This document shows positions 52,243 through 59,407 of a stretch of 64,000 nucleotides of DNA, piece by piece. Source of the DNA: Curvibacter delicatus NBRC 14919 (GTDB taxonomy: Bacteria; Pseudomonadota; Gammaproteobacteria; Burkholderiales; Burkholderiaceae_C); contig NZ_BCWP01000017.1 of NCBI RefSeq assembly GCF_001592265.1, positions 1 through 64,000 on the forward strand. Reading direction: 5' to 3'. The notes beneath the pieces are model-generated. The model did not search any database and had not been told where the DNA came from. It saw nothing but the letters and a program-made list of their open reading frames with translations. How positions within the stretch are numbered: position 1 is the first letter of the stretch; every line of letters starts with the position of its first letter. The position numbers and the translations under genes were made by a program.

Positions 52243-52959
52243 TCAGTCGTCGTAGATCGGCAGGCCGTCCAGCACCTGCGCATCGGCATCGAAGACCAGC
52301 ATGCGCACGTCGGCGAGCGCGGCCAGGTGCAGCACGTGCATGAGGGATTCCGGCATGCCCTTCTTGCGATGCTCCTGCATCAGCCGCTTGGCCGTGATGC
52401 CTTCGACCACACGCAGGTTCTCGTCGGTCCAGGGCGTGGCGATCAGCTTCAACCCAATGGCCGGGCTGTACGGGATGCGGAAGGCGACGAACAGGAACAG
52501 CGTCGGCGTGGCGATGTCCGCCAGCTCGGCGAGGAAGCGATGCGCGTCGACGTCGAGGTGCGCGCTGCTGATCTCCCAGCACCGGCTGTAGTAGCCGGTC
52601 TCGAAGCGCAGGCGCTGCACGACTTCGCGGGCTGATTCCTCGGAGTAGGTATCGCCCACGTGCAGCGGCTTGCCTTCTTCCTCGGCCATGACGGCATAGA
52701 CCACGTTGCGGGCGAGGCCGTGACTGCGGCATTGCGCTTCCAGCTCGGCAGGCACGGCCTGGTCTTCGGTGATTAGCGCGAAGTCGTCCGAGAAGACACA
52801 GCTACGCCGTTCGATCTGGCTGTCCGGTAGATTCGACTGCGAGGGATGCAGCGGCAGGTAGGTCAGTGGGCAGTCGTCATCGTAGGAGATGGCGAGCAGC
52901 CGCTCGACCGACAGGCCATCGTAGCCGCGGATAAAGGGATTGTTGTTCGAGTAGGACAT
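52243..52959 (-). CDS. ICE protein of unknown function (possibly DUF5983)
   Basis: 238-residue protein with an Asn/Tyr-rich start (MSYSNNNPFIRGYDGLSVERLLAISYDDDCPLTYLP) and a DUF5983-like part YAVMAEEEGKPLHVGDTYSEESAREVVQRLRFETGYYSRCWEISSAHL near residue 90-140. The assignment is from memory and tentative. It has its own CCC/GGG leader but no three-hairpin repeat. Confidence 0.68.
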   Translation of the reverse strand: MSYSNNNPFIRGYDGLSVERLLAISYDDDCPLTYLPLHPSQSNLPDSQIERRSCVFSDDFALITEDQAVPAELEAQCRSHGLARNVVYAVMAEEEGKPLHVGDTYSEESAREVVQRLRFETGYYSRCWEISSAHLDVDAHRFLAELADIATPTLFLFVAFRIPYSPAIGLKLIATPWTDENLRVVEGITAKRLMQEHRKKGMPESLMHVLHLAALADVRMLVFDADAQVLDGLPIYDD

Positions 52960-52992
52960 GGGATTTCTCCAGCAGAGGATGGCCGAGGCGAT

Positions 52993-53021
52993 CCCCTGCT
53001 GGGGATTGAACCCCAGCGGGT
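52993..53021 (-). promoter_or_regulatory. CCC/GGG leader hairpin before the 238-residue gene
   Basis: Minus strand ACCC, GCTGGGG, loop TTCAAT, CCCCAGC, then GGGG after a one-base bulge. No clear alternative partner is seen downstream. Ends 33 bases before the start codon. Confidence 0.6.
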
Positions 53022-53039
53022 GGATAAAGTGGCAGCCGG

Positions 53040-53504
53040 TCAGTCGGCAGCGGTAGAGGACGGGTCGCCCAGCGCCTTCAACAGGTCGAGCAGGCCGCCA
53101 TTCGCAAGCTGGTACAGGCGGTTGTAGTCGTCGCCGGTCGGCGCCTGCTCCAGGCGATCCAGCCGCGCATCCAGGTTGAGGATGCTCTGGTGCACGTTGC
53201 GGGCGATGCTCAGCGCGGAAGGTTTTCCGGCCGGCTTAGGTGCATCGAGCACCGAAAGGACTTCAGCGGGCGATGGGTAGCGGCAGTCGGGTCCGTACTC
53301 GACCGGGAACACCTCGCGCCCGGTCAATCCGGTATTCGGGGTTCCGCTGCTGACATGCAGCACATACTCGTCGGGCACATCATTGCCGGCGTAGTCGAGC
53401 ACCACGATGCGCGGCTTGCGCACGTCGGCCGGCCAGCCTTCAAGGATGACCGCATCGATGTCGTCGTCGGTCACGAGCAGACCGATGGAAAAGTCAGGGG
53501 ACAT
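53040..53504 (-). CDS. ICE protein of unknown function
   Basis: 154 residues, unrecognised. The first half is beta-rich (FSIGLLVTDDDIDAVILEGWPADVRKPRIVVLDYAGNDVPDEYVLHVSSG), and the second half is helical (SALSIARNVHQSILNLDARLDRLEQAPTGDDYNRLYQLANGGLLDLLKAL). It lies between two other unknown ICE genes and carries its own leader hairpin. Confidence 0.7.
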   Translation of the reverse strand: MSPDFSIGLLVTDDDIDAVILEGWPADVRKPRIVVLDYAGNDVPDEYVLHVSSGTPNTGLTGREVFPVEYGPDCRYPSPAEVLSVLDAPKPAGKPSALSIARNVHQSILNLDARLDRLEQAPTGDDYNRLYQLANGGLLDLLKALGDPSSTAAD

Positions 53505-53526
53505 GAATCACTCCTTTCAAGAAAAG

Positions 53527-53569
53527 GAGGGACATGGCCCCATGCAGGGACGCATGTCCCTCGTGGGGT
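53527..53569 (-). promoter_or_regulatory. CCC/GGG leader hairpin before the 154-residue gene
   Basis: Minus strand ACCCCA, AGGGAC, loop ATGC, GTCCCT, TGGGG. CATGTCCCTC downstream is a perfect complement of GAGGGACATG, so a mutually exclusive longer helix can form. Ends 22 bases before the start codon, with TTTTCTTGAAAGGAG between. Confidence 0.7.
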
Positions 53570-53607
53570 GGGAAGAAAAGAAGAACGTCGGCAGGCCGCA
53601 GCGCGGC

Positions 53608-54000
53608 TCACCAGCCGTTGTAGTTCAGCGTCAGGTCGGCGACGACCTTGCGCCGTTCCAGGTCGAGGCCGCCCAGGTCGGACAGACCCTCGAAGCCGCA
53701 ACGCTTGAGCATCGCCCCGCCCTCGCGGGCGTTGTAGAAGCTCACCATCGCGGACAGGAACATCCGCTGGCCGCTGCTCAGGACGCCGAGGGCATCGTTG
53801 AGCATCAGCAGCTTCGGCCGCAGATCCCACTTGGTGGTGGCACGCTGCAGGCCTTCGCGGGTGCCGTCGCCGAACCATTCGGCTCCGGCGATGTCGACGC
53901 CGCGTTTCCACGCCTCGAAGAAGGCTTGGGGCGCGGCGGCGAAGTGCTGGTGTTCCAGCTCGATCTGATCAAGTACCTCTTGAGGCAGGGCACGGTTCAT
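53608..54000 (-). CDS. ICE protein of unknown function
   Basis: 130-residue helical protein (ALPQEVLDQIELEHQHFAAAPQAFFEAWKRGVDIAGAEWFGDGTREGL, then LLMLNDALGVLSSGQRMFLSAMVSFYNAREGGAMLKRCGFEGLSDLGGLDLERRKVVADL). I do not recognise a named family. It starts 25 bases after the small gene at 54026 and shares its unit. Confidence 0.7.
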   Translation of the reverse strand: MNRALPQEVLDQIELEHQHFAAAPQAFFEAWKRGVDIAGAEWFGDGTREGLQRATTKWDLRPKLLMLNDALGVLSSGQRMFLSAMVSFYNAREGGAMLKRCGFEGLSDLGGLDLERRKVVADLTLNYNGW

Positions 54001-54025
54001 GACATGGGCTCCTGGTGGTTGGACA

Positions 54026-54277
54026 TCACGGGTGGAGGCGCTGCTGCCAGCGGCCCGTTTGCAGGGCGTGCTCGGCGGCGTGGTGCGAGCGGAAGTAGCT
54101 GACCGACTCCCGCGAGACCGGGCCGTCCGCATCGGCGGTGCCGATGTAGTGGCCGGCTGCGCTGCACAGCACTTGCAGGGGCAGGCGCTTGCCGACGCAG
54201 GCCAGGGCCTGGTAGCCGATGGATTCGGCTCGGGCCTGTTCAGCACTCAAAGGTGCCGATGCGAGCGCAAGGGACAT
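54026..54277 (-). CDS. Small ICE protein of unknown function
   Basis: 83 residues: LSAEQARAESIGYQALACVGKRLPLQVLCSAAGHYIGTADADGPVSRESVSYFRSHHAAEHALQTGRWQQR. The pattern resembles small proteins of plasmids that are annotated only as hypothetical. It heads a unit with three-hairpin repeat 5 and a leader hairpin upstream and an AGGAG site before the start. Confidence 0.68.
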   Translation of the reverse strand: MSLALASAPLSAEQARAESIGYQALACVGKRLPLQVLCSAAGHYIGTADADGPVSRESVSYFRSHHAAEHALQTGRWQQRLHP

Positions 54278-54300
54278 GGTTTTCTCCTGTTGGTTGAAGA

Positions 54301-54345
54301 CCGGGAGCACCACGCCCTGACGGGAGCGGATACCTCCCGAAGGGT
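54301..54345 (-). promoter_or_regulatory. CCC/GGG leader hairpin before the 83-residue gene
   Basis: Minus strand ACCC, CGGGAG, loop GTATCCG, CTCCCG, GGG. CTCCCGG downstream can pair with CGGGAG instead. Ends 23 bases before the start codon. Confidence 0.65.
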
Positions 54346-54419
54346 TGAACATGAAAAGCACCCGCGTCGTGGCGACGCGCGTCCGCGGTGGTCGGTGCGA
54401 AGCGGACTGGATCGGTCAA

Positions 54420-54493
54420 CGCGGCGAACCGCGTTGCAGCCTTGAGGACCGGGGCTGCCAGGGCATGGTGCTGACGACCGTCAGCGACACATG
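54420..54493 (-). repeat. Three-hairpin repeat, copy 5
   Basis: Minus strand hairpins GCTGACG/CGTCAGC (54470-54485), GCAGCC/GGCTGC (54436-54458) and CGCGG/CCGCG with loop TTCG (54420-54433). Confidence 0.68.
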
Positions 54494-55084
54494 CGGGAAG
54501 AATGAAAGCGCGGCGGCACTCCGTCGCTGATCAAACGGAACCGAACGCCGTCCAGTTTGGGCCGAGCGCTGGCAAGAGCAGCGATGCACGATTCCGTTCG
54601 CCCACGACAAAGGCGCCGAAGCCTCGCAAGGCTTCGGCTGGAGAGAAATCAATCCACCTGTGGGCTGCAAGCAGGCCAGGCCATCGTCAAAGCCATTCGC
54701 TGCGTCAGCAATCTCACCCGGCCCGTTTCGTGGCTGGGGCCGGCATCCTCTGGCGTGTATCCACACACAAAGGGAACCCGTTGTTCCGCCGGCGGGCACC
54801 GGCACCGAATACCGTCGACCGCAAACGGTCTCCTGACACCTCGCAGCCTTGCGGGCCAAGGCGTCAGGAGACCGCTCGCGGATGGACGGAAGCACGTCGA
54901 TCAGCGGAATCGCGGCGAGCGCGATTCGATGGAACAATGACCTTCTCGCCCTGCCAGCCGTGATCGGCCCGTGCAGGACGCGCACACCGTTGCAGAAGGG
55001 AACGCGCGCTGGGGAGTCCCGCGAGGCGCGGGAGGTTTGCCCCGCCGTCGGCAGCAGCCGGCGTGGCAGAGGGAGATGGGGGCG
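54494..55084. other. 591-base non-coding, hairpin-rich region after topB
   Basis: No reading frame here looks like a gene. Three strong inverted repeats are present: GCCGAAGCC/GGCTTCGGC (54615-54638), a 15-base-arm hairpin (54826-54874, one G-U pair, arms beginning CGGTCTCCTGAC) and TCCCGCG/CGCGGGA (55017-55033). None has a T-run on either strand. It could be an origin of transfer, a single-strand replication origin, or a non-coding RNA. Confidence 0.55.
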
Positions 55085-57127
55085 TCAGTTCGCCCTGGGG
55101 CGCCGACGCGGTGGGCCTGATGCACGGCTGGATGCGCCGCGCTTGCCTGCTCCGGTATCTTCGACCGGCTGCGTGCCCTTGCAGTCCGGGTAGCGGCTGC
55201 AAGACCAGAACGCGCCGCTCCTGCCGCTGCGCTGGCGCATCGGTGCGCCGCACTGCAGGCAGCTCGGTGCGGGCGGCAGTTTGAGGTTCAGCGTGGCGCC
55301 GCGGTACTGCTGCACGAGCTGGGCGACCCAGCTCGATTGCTTGGCGATGAAGGTGTCCAGCGTCATCTGGCCGACCTCGATCATGTCCAGCGCCTGCTCC
55401 CACACCGCCGTGGTGCCCGGGTCGGCGATGGCCGCAGGCACGGCGTCGATCAGCGTGAAGGCGGCATCCGACGCGCGGATGGACCGACCCCTCTTCAACA
55501 GATAACCGCGGGCCAGCAGCCCGCTGATGATGTTGGCGCGCGTGGCCTCGGTGCCAATGCCCGTGGTGTCCTTGAGCTTCTGCTTCAGGCGCGGGTCGGT
55601 CACGAGCTTTGCGACGCCCTTCATGGCCTTGACCAGCTCGCCTTGCGTGTAGGGCTTGGACGGCAGCGTCTTCAACGCCTTCAGTTCGACCTGGCCGACC
55701 TGGCAGGCGGCACCTGCCTGCAGCGCCGGCAACACCTGTCCGCGCTGTGCATCCTCACCGTCACCGTCACCGTCACCGTCCTCGGGCTCAGGCGCCGCCA
55801 GCACCTGGCGCCATCCGGCCACCGCGATCTGCTTGCCGACCGCCACCAGCGACTGCCCGCCGCACGTGAGCTGCGGCACCGTCCGGTCGAACTCGTGGTG
55901 CGGCAGGAACTGCGCGAGGTAATGGGCGCGGATCAGCCGGTAGACGGCCAGCTCCTTGTCGCTCATCGCCGAGAGATTGGCCGGCTCCAACGTCGGAATG
56001 ATGCCGTGGTGCGCCGTGACCTTGCCGTCATTCCAGGCCCGCGAACGCTGCTGGCGGTCCAGGCGGTCGATCAGCGGCCGCAGACCGGGATCGGTCTTGA
56101 CCAGGCTGTCGAGGACGGCCGGCACCTCGGCCAGCATGCTCTCGGGCAGGTAGCCCGAATCCGAGCGCGGATAGGTCGTTGCCTTGTACGTCTCGTACAG
56201 CGCCTGGGCAATGTCCAGCGTCTCCTGCACGTCGAGGCCCAACTGCTTGGAACACACTTCCTGCAAGGTGCCGAGGTCGAACGGCAGCGGCGGGCCTTCG
56301 CGAACGCGCTCGGTCTCTACCGACAGCACCTGGGCGGTGCCGGCCGCGCGCAGGCGTTCGGCGGCCTGCTGCGCCACCGGCTGCTGCAAGCAGCGGCCGG
56401 CGTCGTCGGTGCTGCCCTGTGGCGGCGTCCAGCTTGCAACGAAGGACTGGCCTGCATGCGAGAGCGCGACCTCGATGGCCCAGAACGGCACCGAGACGAA
56501 GCGTGCGATCTCGCGATCACGGTCCACGACCAGCTTGAGCGTCGGCGTCTGCACGCGCCCGACCGACAGCACGCCGTTGTAGCCGGCCTGGCGGCCCAGC
56601 AGCGTGAACAGGCGGCTCAGGTTCATCCCGATCAGCCAGTCGGCACGCGATCGGGCGAGCGCGGAGAAGTACAGCGGCAGTGTCTCGGCGGACGGCTTGA
56701 GCGTGCCCAGGGCCTTGCGGATCGACGCATCGTTGAGCGCCGACAGCCACAGGCGCTGGATCGGGCCGCGGTAGCCGCACAGCTCGATGATCTCGCGGGC
56801 AATCATCTCGCCCTCGCGGTCGGCGTCGGTCGCGATCACCAGTTCGCCCGCCTTGGCGACGAGCTGCTGCACGACCTTGAACTGCGCCGCGGTCGCCGCC
56901 TTGGGCTCGACACGCCAACGCTCGGGAAGAATAGGCAGTTGCTCGATGCCCCAGCGCTTGTACTGCTCGCCGTAGCCTTCGGGCGGAACCGCTTCGACCA
57001 GATGACCGATGCACCAGGTCACGACGACACCCGCACCGCTGTAGCAGCCGTTGCCGCGTTGGCCGGCGCCCAGCACACGGGCGATGTCCTTGCCCTGGGA
57101 CGGCTTCTCGCACAGGAACACGCGCAT
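55085..57127 (-). CDS. topB: DNA topoisomerase III
   Basis: 680-residue type IA topoisomerase that relaxes and decatenates DNA during ICE replication or transfer. The toprim part has VFLCEKPSQGKDIA at the start and ATDADREGEMIAREI near residue 103. The active-site Tyr is in TTYPRSDSGYLPE near 325. A C-terminal zinc finger (CLQCGAPM...CSRYPDCKG) follows. An acidic linker DGDGDGDGED near 455 is encoded by four GGTGAC hexamers. The start MRVFLCEK follows GGAGG. Confidence 0.93.
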   Translation of the reverse strand: MRVFLCEKPSQGKDIARVLGAGQRGNGCYSGAGVVVTWCIGHLVEAVPPEGYGEQYKRWGIEQLPILPERWRVEPKAATAAQFKVVQQLVAKAGELVIATDADREGEMIAREIIELCGYRGPIQRLWLSALNDASIRKALGTLKPSAETLPLYFSALARSRADWLIGMNLSRLFTLLGRQAGYNGVLSVGRVQTPTLKLVVDRDREIARFVSVPFWAIEVALSHAGQSFVASWTPPQGSTDDAGRCLQQPVAQQAAERLRAAGTAQVLSVETERVREGPPLPFDLGTLQEVCSKQLGLDVQETLDIAQALYETYKATTYPRSDSGYLPESMLAEVPAVLDSLVKTDPGLRPLIDRLDRQQRSRAWNDGKVTAHHGIIPTLEPANLSAMSDKELAVYRLIRAHYLAQFLPHHEFDRTVPQLTCGGQSLVAVGKQIAVAGWRQVLAAPEPEDGDGDGDGEDAQRGQVLPALQAGAACQVGQVELKALKTLPSKPYTQGELVKAMKGVAKLVTDPRLKQKLKDTTGIGTEATRANIISGLLARGYLLKRGRSIRASDAAFTLIDAVPAAIADPGTTAVWEQALDMIEVGQMTLDTFIAKQSSWVAQLVQQYRGATLNLKLPPAPSCLQCGAPMRQRSGRSGAFWSCSRYPDCKGTQPVEDTGAGKRGASSRASGPPRRRPRAN

Positions 57128-57334
57128 GAAGCCTCCTTGGAAGTGTGCGGTCATCGGATGGCCCCAGCTTGGCCGGGCCAGCGGATGACGGCAGCAAGGA
57201 AGCCGATTGGCGCAGACACCGCTTTGTGATCGGCAGGCGATGCGTTGCCGCAGCGGCATGCGCGAAGCCGCAACGGCTGGCGCAGCGGGAGCGTCGTTTC
57301 GGGAGGGCGGCTGGAACCCGGTGGAACACCCTGG

Positions 57335-57355
57335 AGCTATCCCCTGGGGATAGCT
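57335..57355. promoter_or_regulatory. AGCTATCCCC palindrome, copy 1 (upstream of topB)
   Basis: Perfect inverted repeat with 10-base arms AGCTATCCCC and GGGGATAGCT around one T. It lies in the 277-base gap between ssb and topB, 208 bases before the topB start. Confidence 0.6.
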
Positions 57356-57404
57356 GGTGCATGGCGGGCGTCTGACGGTTGCTACAGCCGCCCCCTGCGG
57401 GGAA

Positions 57405-57854
57405 TCAGCCCTTGGCCTTGGTTTCCTTCGACGCCTTCGTCCCCTTGGTCTCCTTCGGCGGCGGTACTGCGGCCTCGGGTTCCAGCGTCCTGGCGCTGAG
57501 GGTCACGGCCTGGATGCGGTACGGCAGAATGCCGATGCGGCGGGCCTCGATCTTGAAGGTCGTGCGCTCGTTGTCGTCGGCGTCCTCCCACTCGTCCTTC
57601 ACCGTGCGGCCTTCTACCAGCACGCGCATGCCCTTCTGGTACAGGTCTTTCCAGTGGTCGGCGTCGCGGTGCCACAGCTCCACCGGCGCCCAGAAGCCGC
57701 CGCGGTCCTCGAATTCACCGTCCTTCTTTGGGATCGGGTTGTCGAAGTAGACGTTCAGGCGCAGCAGCCGGCGCGGCTCGTCGTTGCCGTTAGGGAATTC
57801 GCGATAGTCCGGCGCGGAACCGATGTTGCCCTCGCCGACGAAGTGCGTGCTCAT
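57405..57854 (-). CDS. ssb: Single-stranded DNA-binding protein
   Basis: 149-residue OB-fold protein coating single-stranded DNA during transfer and replication. Typical elements are the N-terminal MSTHFVGEGNIGSAPDYREF, then RLNVYFDNPIPKKDGEFEDRGGFWAPVELW and LYQKGMRVLVEGRTVKDEWEDADDNERTTFKIEARRIGILPYRI. The usual acidic PF tail is replaced by a Lys/Thr/Glu-rich end, as in ICE-borne versions. Its start overlaps the DUF3158 gene stop. Confidence 0.9.
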   Translation of the reverse strand: MSTHFVGEGNIGSAPDYREFPNGNDEPRRLLRLNVYFDNPIPKKDGEFEDRGGFWAPVELWHRDADHWKDLYQKGMRVLVEGRTVKDEWEDADDNERTTFKIEARRIGILPYRIQAVTLSARTLEPEAAVPPPKETKGTKASKETKAKG

Positions 57855-58402
57855 GGAGACTCCTTGGGGGTGGTGGATGGAACCGACGCGGCATGCCCGT
57901 GGACACGTCGCAGGTAAGCCGCTTCGGCCTGCGCGGCCTTGCTGGCGCACTCCTGGGCCTGGCGGCCCAGCGTGTGAAGGAGGCTGATCTGCATGTTCAA
58001 AGCGATGCGCTGCAGCTCCATCGCGTACAGGTCGTCGATCAGCGAGGCAGGCGTCGCCGGGCGGTCGAGCAGCGATTCCCACAGCGCCACGCCCATGGAA
58101 GAACGGTCGTGGTTGCGCCAGCGCAGGAAGGTCGTGCCTGCGCCAGTGGTCTGCTGGGCCAGTTGCACGTCGAGCAGCGAGAAGGGGTAGGCCCGCGCCT
58201 GTTGCAGCACGCGCCGCTGCGCCAGCCCGATTAAGTCGTCGCGCAGCGCCGTGCACTGGTTGGCCCAGGCCTCCAGACTCCCCTTACCTTTAAAAGGCTG
58301 TAAAAGGCCTTTTAGGTAGGAGCCGTGTTCCAGGCGCTGGAAGTCCGCCTGTTCCAGCGGCAGGAAGCGCGCCGGTTGGCCGGTGGAAGACGATGCTGTC
58401 AT
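57851..58402 (-). CDS. DUF3158 family protein
   Basis: 183-residue ICE protein with conserved FLPLEQADFQRLEHGSYLKGLLQPFKGKGSLEAWANQC and TGAGTTFLRWRNHDRSSMGVALWESLL. The family accompanies ssb and the PFL_4669-type gene in this ICE class. Function unknown. It overlaps both neighbours by four bases. An A-rich segment encoding KGLLQPFKGKG is unlike the surrounding GC-rich sequence. Confidence 0.82.
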   Translation of the reverse strand: MTASSSTGQPARFLPLEQADFQRLEHGSYLKGLLQPFKGKGSLEAWANQCTALRDDLIGLAQRRVLQQARAYPFSLLDVQLAQQTTGAGTTFLRWRNHDRSSMGVALWESLLDRPATPASLIDDLYAMELQRIALNMQISLLHTLGRQAQECASKAAQAEAAYLRRVHGHAASVPSTTPKESP

Positions 58403-59178
58403 GCCTTCGTGCCTTCGCCGTCATGGTCGTGGTCGTCGTCCGCCACGTCGGCTGCGCCAGCGCTGGGTGCGGCATCCGCGGCTGTACCAGGCTTGCCCGA
58501 CCGCCGTGCGATCGGTGGCGCAAAGCGCGAGCGGCGCGTGCCTTCGAGCACGTCCTGCGGCAACTCGCCGAACTTCTCCAGCGCCGCCCGCGCCACCGCG
58601 TTCTTCGAGGCGAAGTCGTCGCGCGTCGCGCCGGAGTAGCGGTACTGCTGTGCCAGCGAGAACAGGCTGCGCAGCGCATGCGCGCCGTCGTTGAGCCAGC
58701 GTTCCAGCGTGCTGCGGTCGATCAGCGCGGTGTGGTGGGCGAGGATCAGCTTGCGGGCCAGGTCGTCGTAGTCGGCCAGCAGGTACACCGCCATGAAGCC
58801 GAGCTGCGCATTGACGAACAGCGGCAGCTTCACGGGCTGCACGTTCATGTTCTCGCCCAGCGACAGCGCGGGCGGCACGTCGGCCAGCGCCTGGTCCACG
58901 TGCTCACGCAGCGCCTGCAAGCTGTCCTTGGTCTGCGTCAGCTTGTCCTCGATGCGCAGCATCCAGAAATCCGAGTAGGGATCGTCCTGCTCGGCGCCGC
59001 GCTTCATCTTGTTCATCACGCTGATGTATCCGTTCAGGCCGATGATCCCGGGCCGGCCCTCGGCAGGCGCTCGGCCATGCCAGATGCGTGAAGCGTGGTG
59101 GGTGTGCAGCGTCAGCGACATCGCGCTGCGCAGCGATCCGAGATTCAACTGCAGGGGCGGCTGGGATTCATTGGCCAT
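58399..59178 (-). CDS. ICE protein, TIGR03761/PFL_4669 family
   Basis: 259-residue protein conserved in ICEclc/PFGI-1-class elements: LGSLRSAMSLTLHTHHASRIWHGRAP, then GIIGLNGYISVMNKMKRGAEQDDPYSDFWMLRIEDKL, and LERWLNDGAHALRSLFSLAQQYRYSGATRDD. The end is acidic and His/Asp-rich (DDDHDHDGEG). Probably part of ICE DNA processing, because it is co-transcribed with ssb. Two palindromes of the AGCTATCCCC type lie upstream. Confidence 0.85.
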   Translation of the reverse strand: MANESQPPLQLNLGSLRSAMSLTLHTHHASRIWHGRAPAEGRPGIIGLNGYISVMNKMKRGAEQDDPYSDFWMLRIEDKLTQTKDSLQALREHVDQALADVPPALSLGENMNVQPVKLPLFVNAQLGFMAVYLLADYDDLARKLILAHHTALIDRSTLERWLNDGAHALRSLFSLAQQYRYSGATRDDFASKNAVARAALEKFGELPQDVLEGTRRSRFAPPIARRSGKPGTAADAAPSAGAADVADDDHDHDGEGTKA

Positions 59179-59297
59179 GGTGACGACTCGCGGTACGGGA
59201 ACGAGCCGCCAGCATCGGCATCGCCCGGAAGGGCGTCAGTCAACAAACCGCAGCGGGTGCGCTCCCGGTTGTCGCCCCGGAAGGTCGCGTGTTCCGT

Positions 59298-59314
59298 CTA
59301 TCCCCAGGGGATAG
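59298..59314. promoter_or_regulatory. AGCTATCCCC palindrome, copy 2 (shorter arms)
   Basis: CTATCCCC/GGGGATAG around one A, 120 bases before the PFL_4669-type start. Confidence 0.55.
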
Positions 59315-59383
59315 GTCCGCGCCGGGCTGCGACCGTGCGACGCATGACAGAACCGAAGCCGATGCCTGGAAGGCTTCGTGTCC

Positions 59384-59406
59384 CAGCTATCCCCTGGGGA
59401 TAGCTG
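59384..59406. promoter_or_regulatory. AGCTATCCCC palindrome, copy 3
   Basis: Perfect 11-base arms CAGCTATCCCC and GGGGATAGCTG around one T, one base beyond the stop of the STY4528-type gene and 206 bases before the PFL_4669-type start. Confidence 0.6.
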
Positions 59407-59407
59407 C

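Noticed and set aside
54416-54985. Minus-strand frame of 189 codons in the gap after topB
   Set aside because: Covers repeat copy 5 and hairpins, has no good ribosome site and no protein-like pattern. The region is better treated as non-coding.
55337-57229. Plus-strand frame of 630 codons
   Set aside because: Antisense to topB, explained by high GC at third positions.
58280-58320. A-rich inverted repeat in the DUF3158 gene
   Set aside because: It encodes a KGLLQPFKGKG stretch that seems to be part of the family's conserved N-terminus, so a separate site is not needed.
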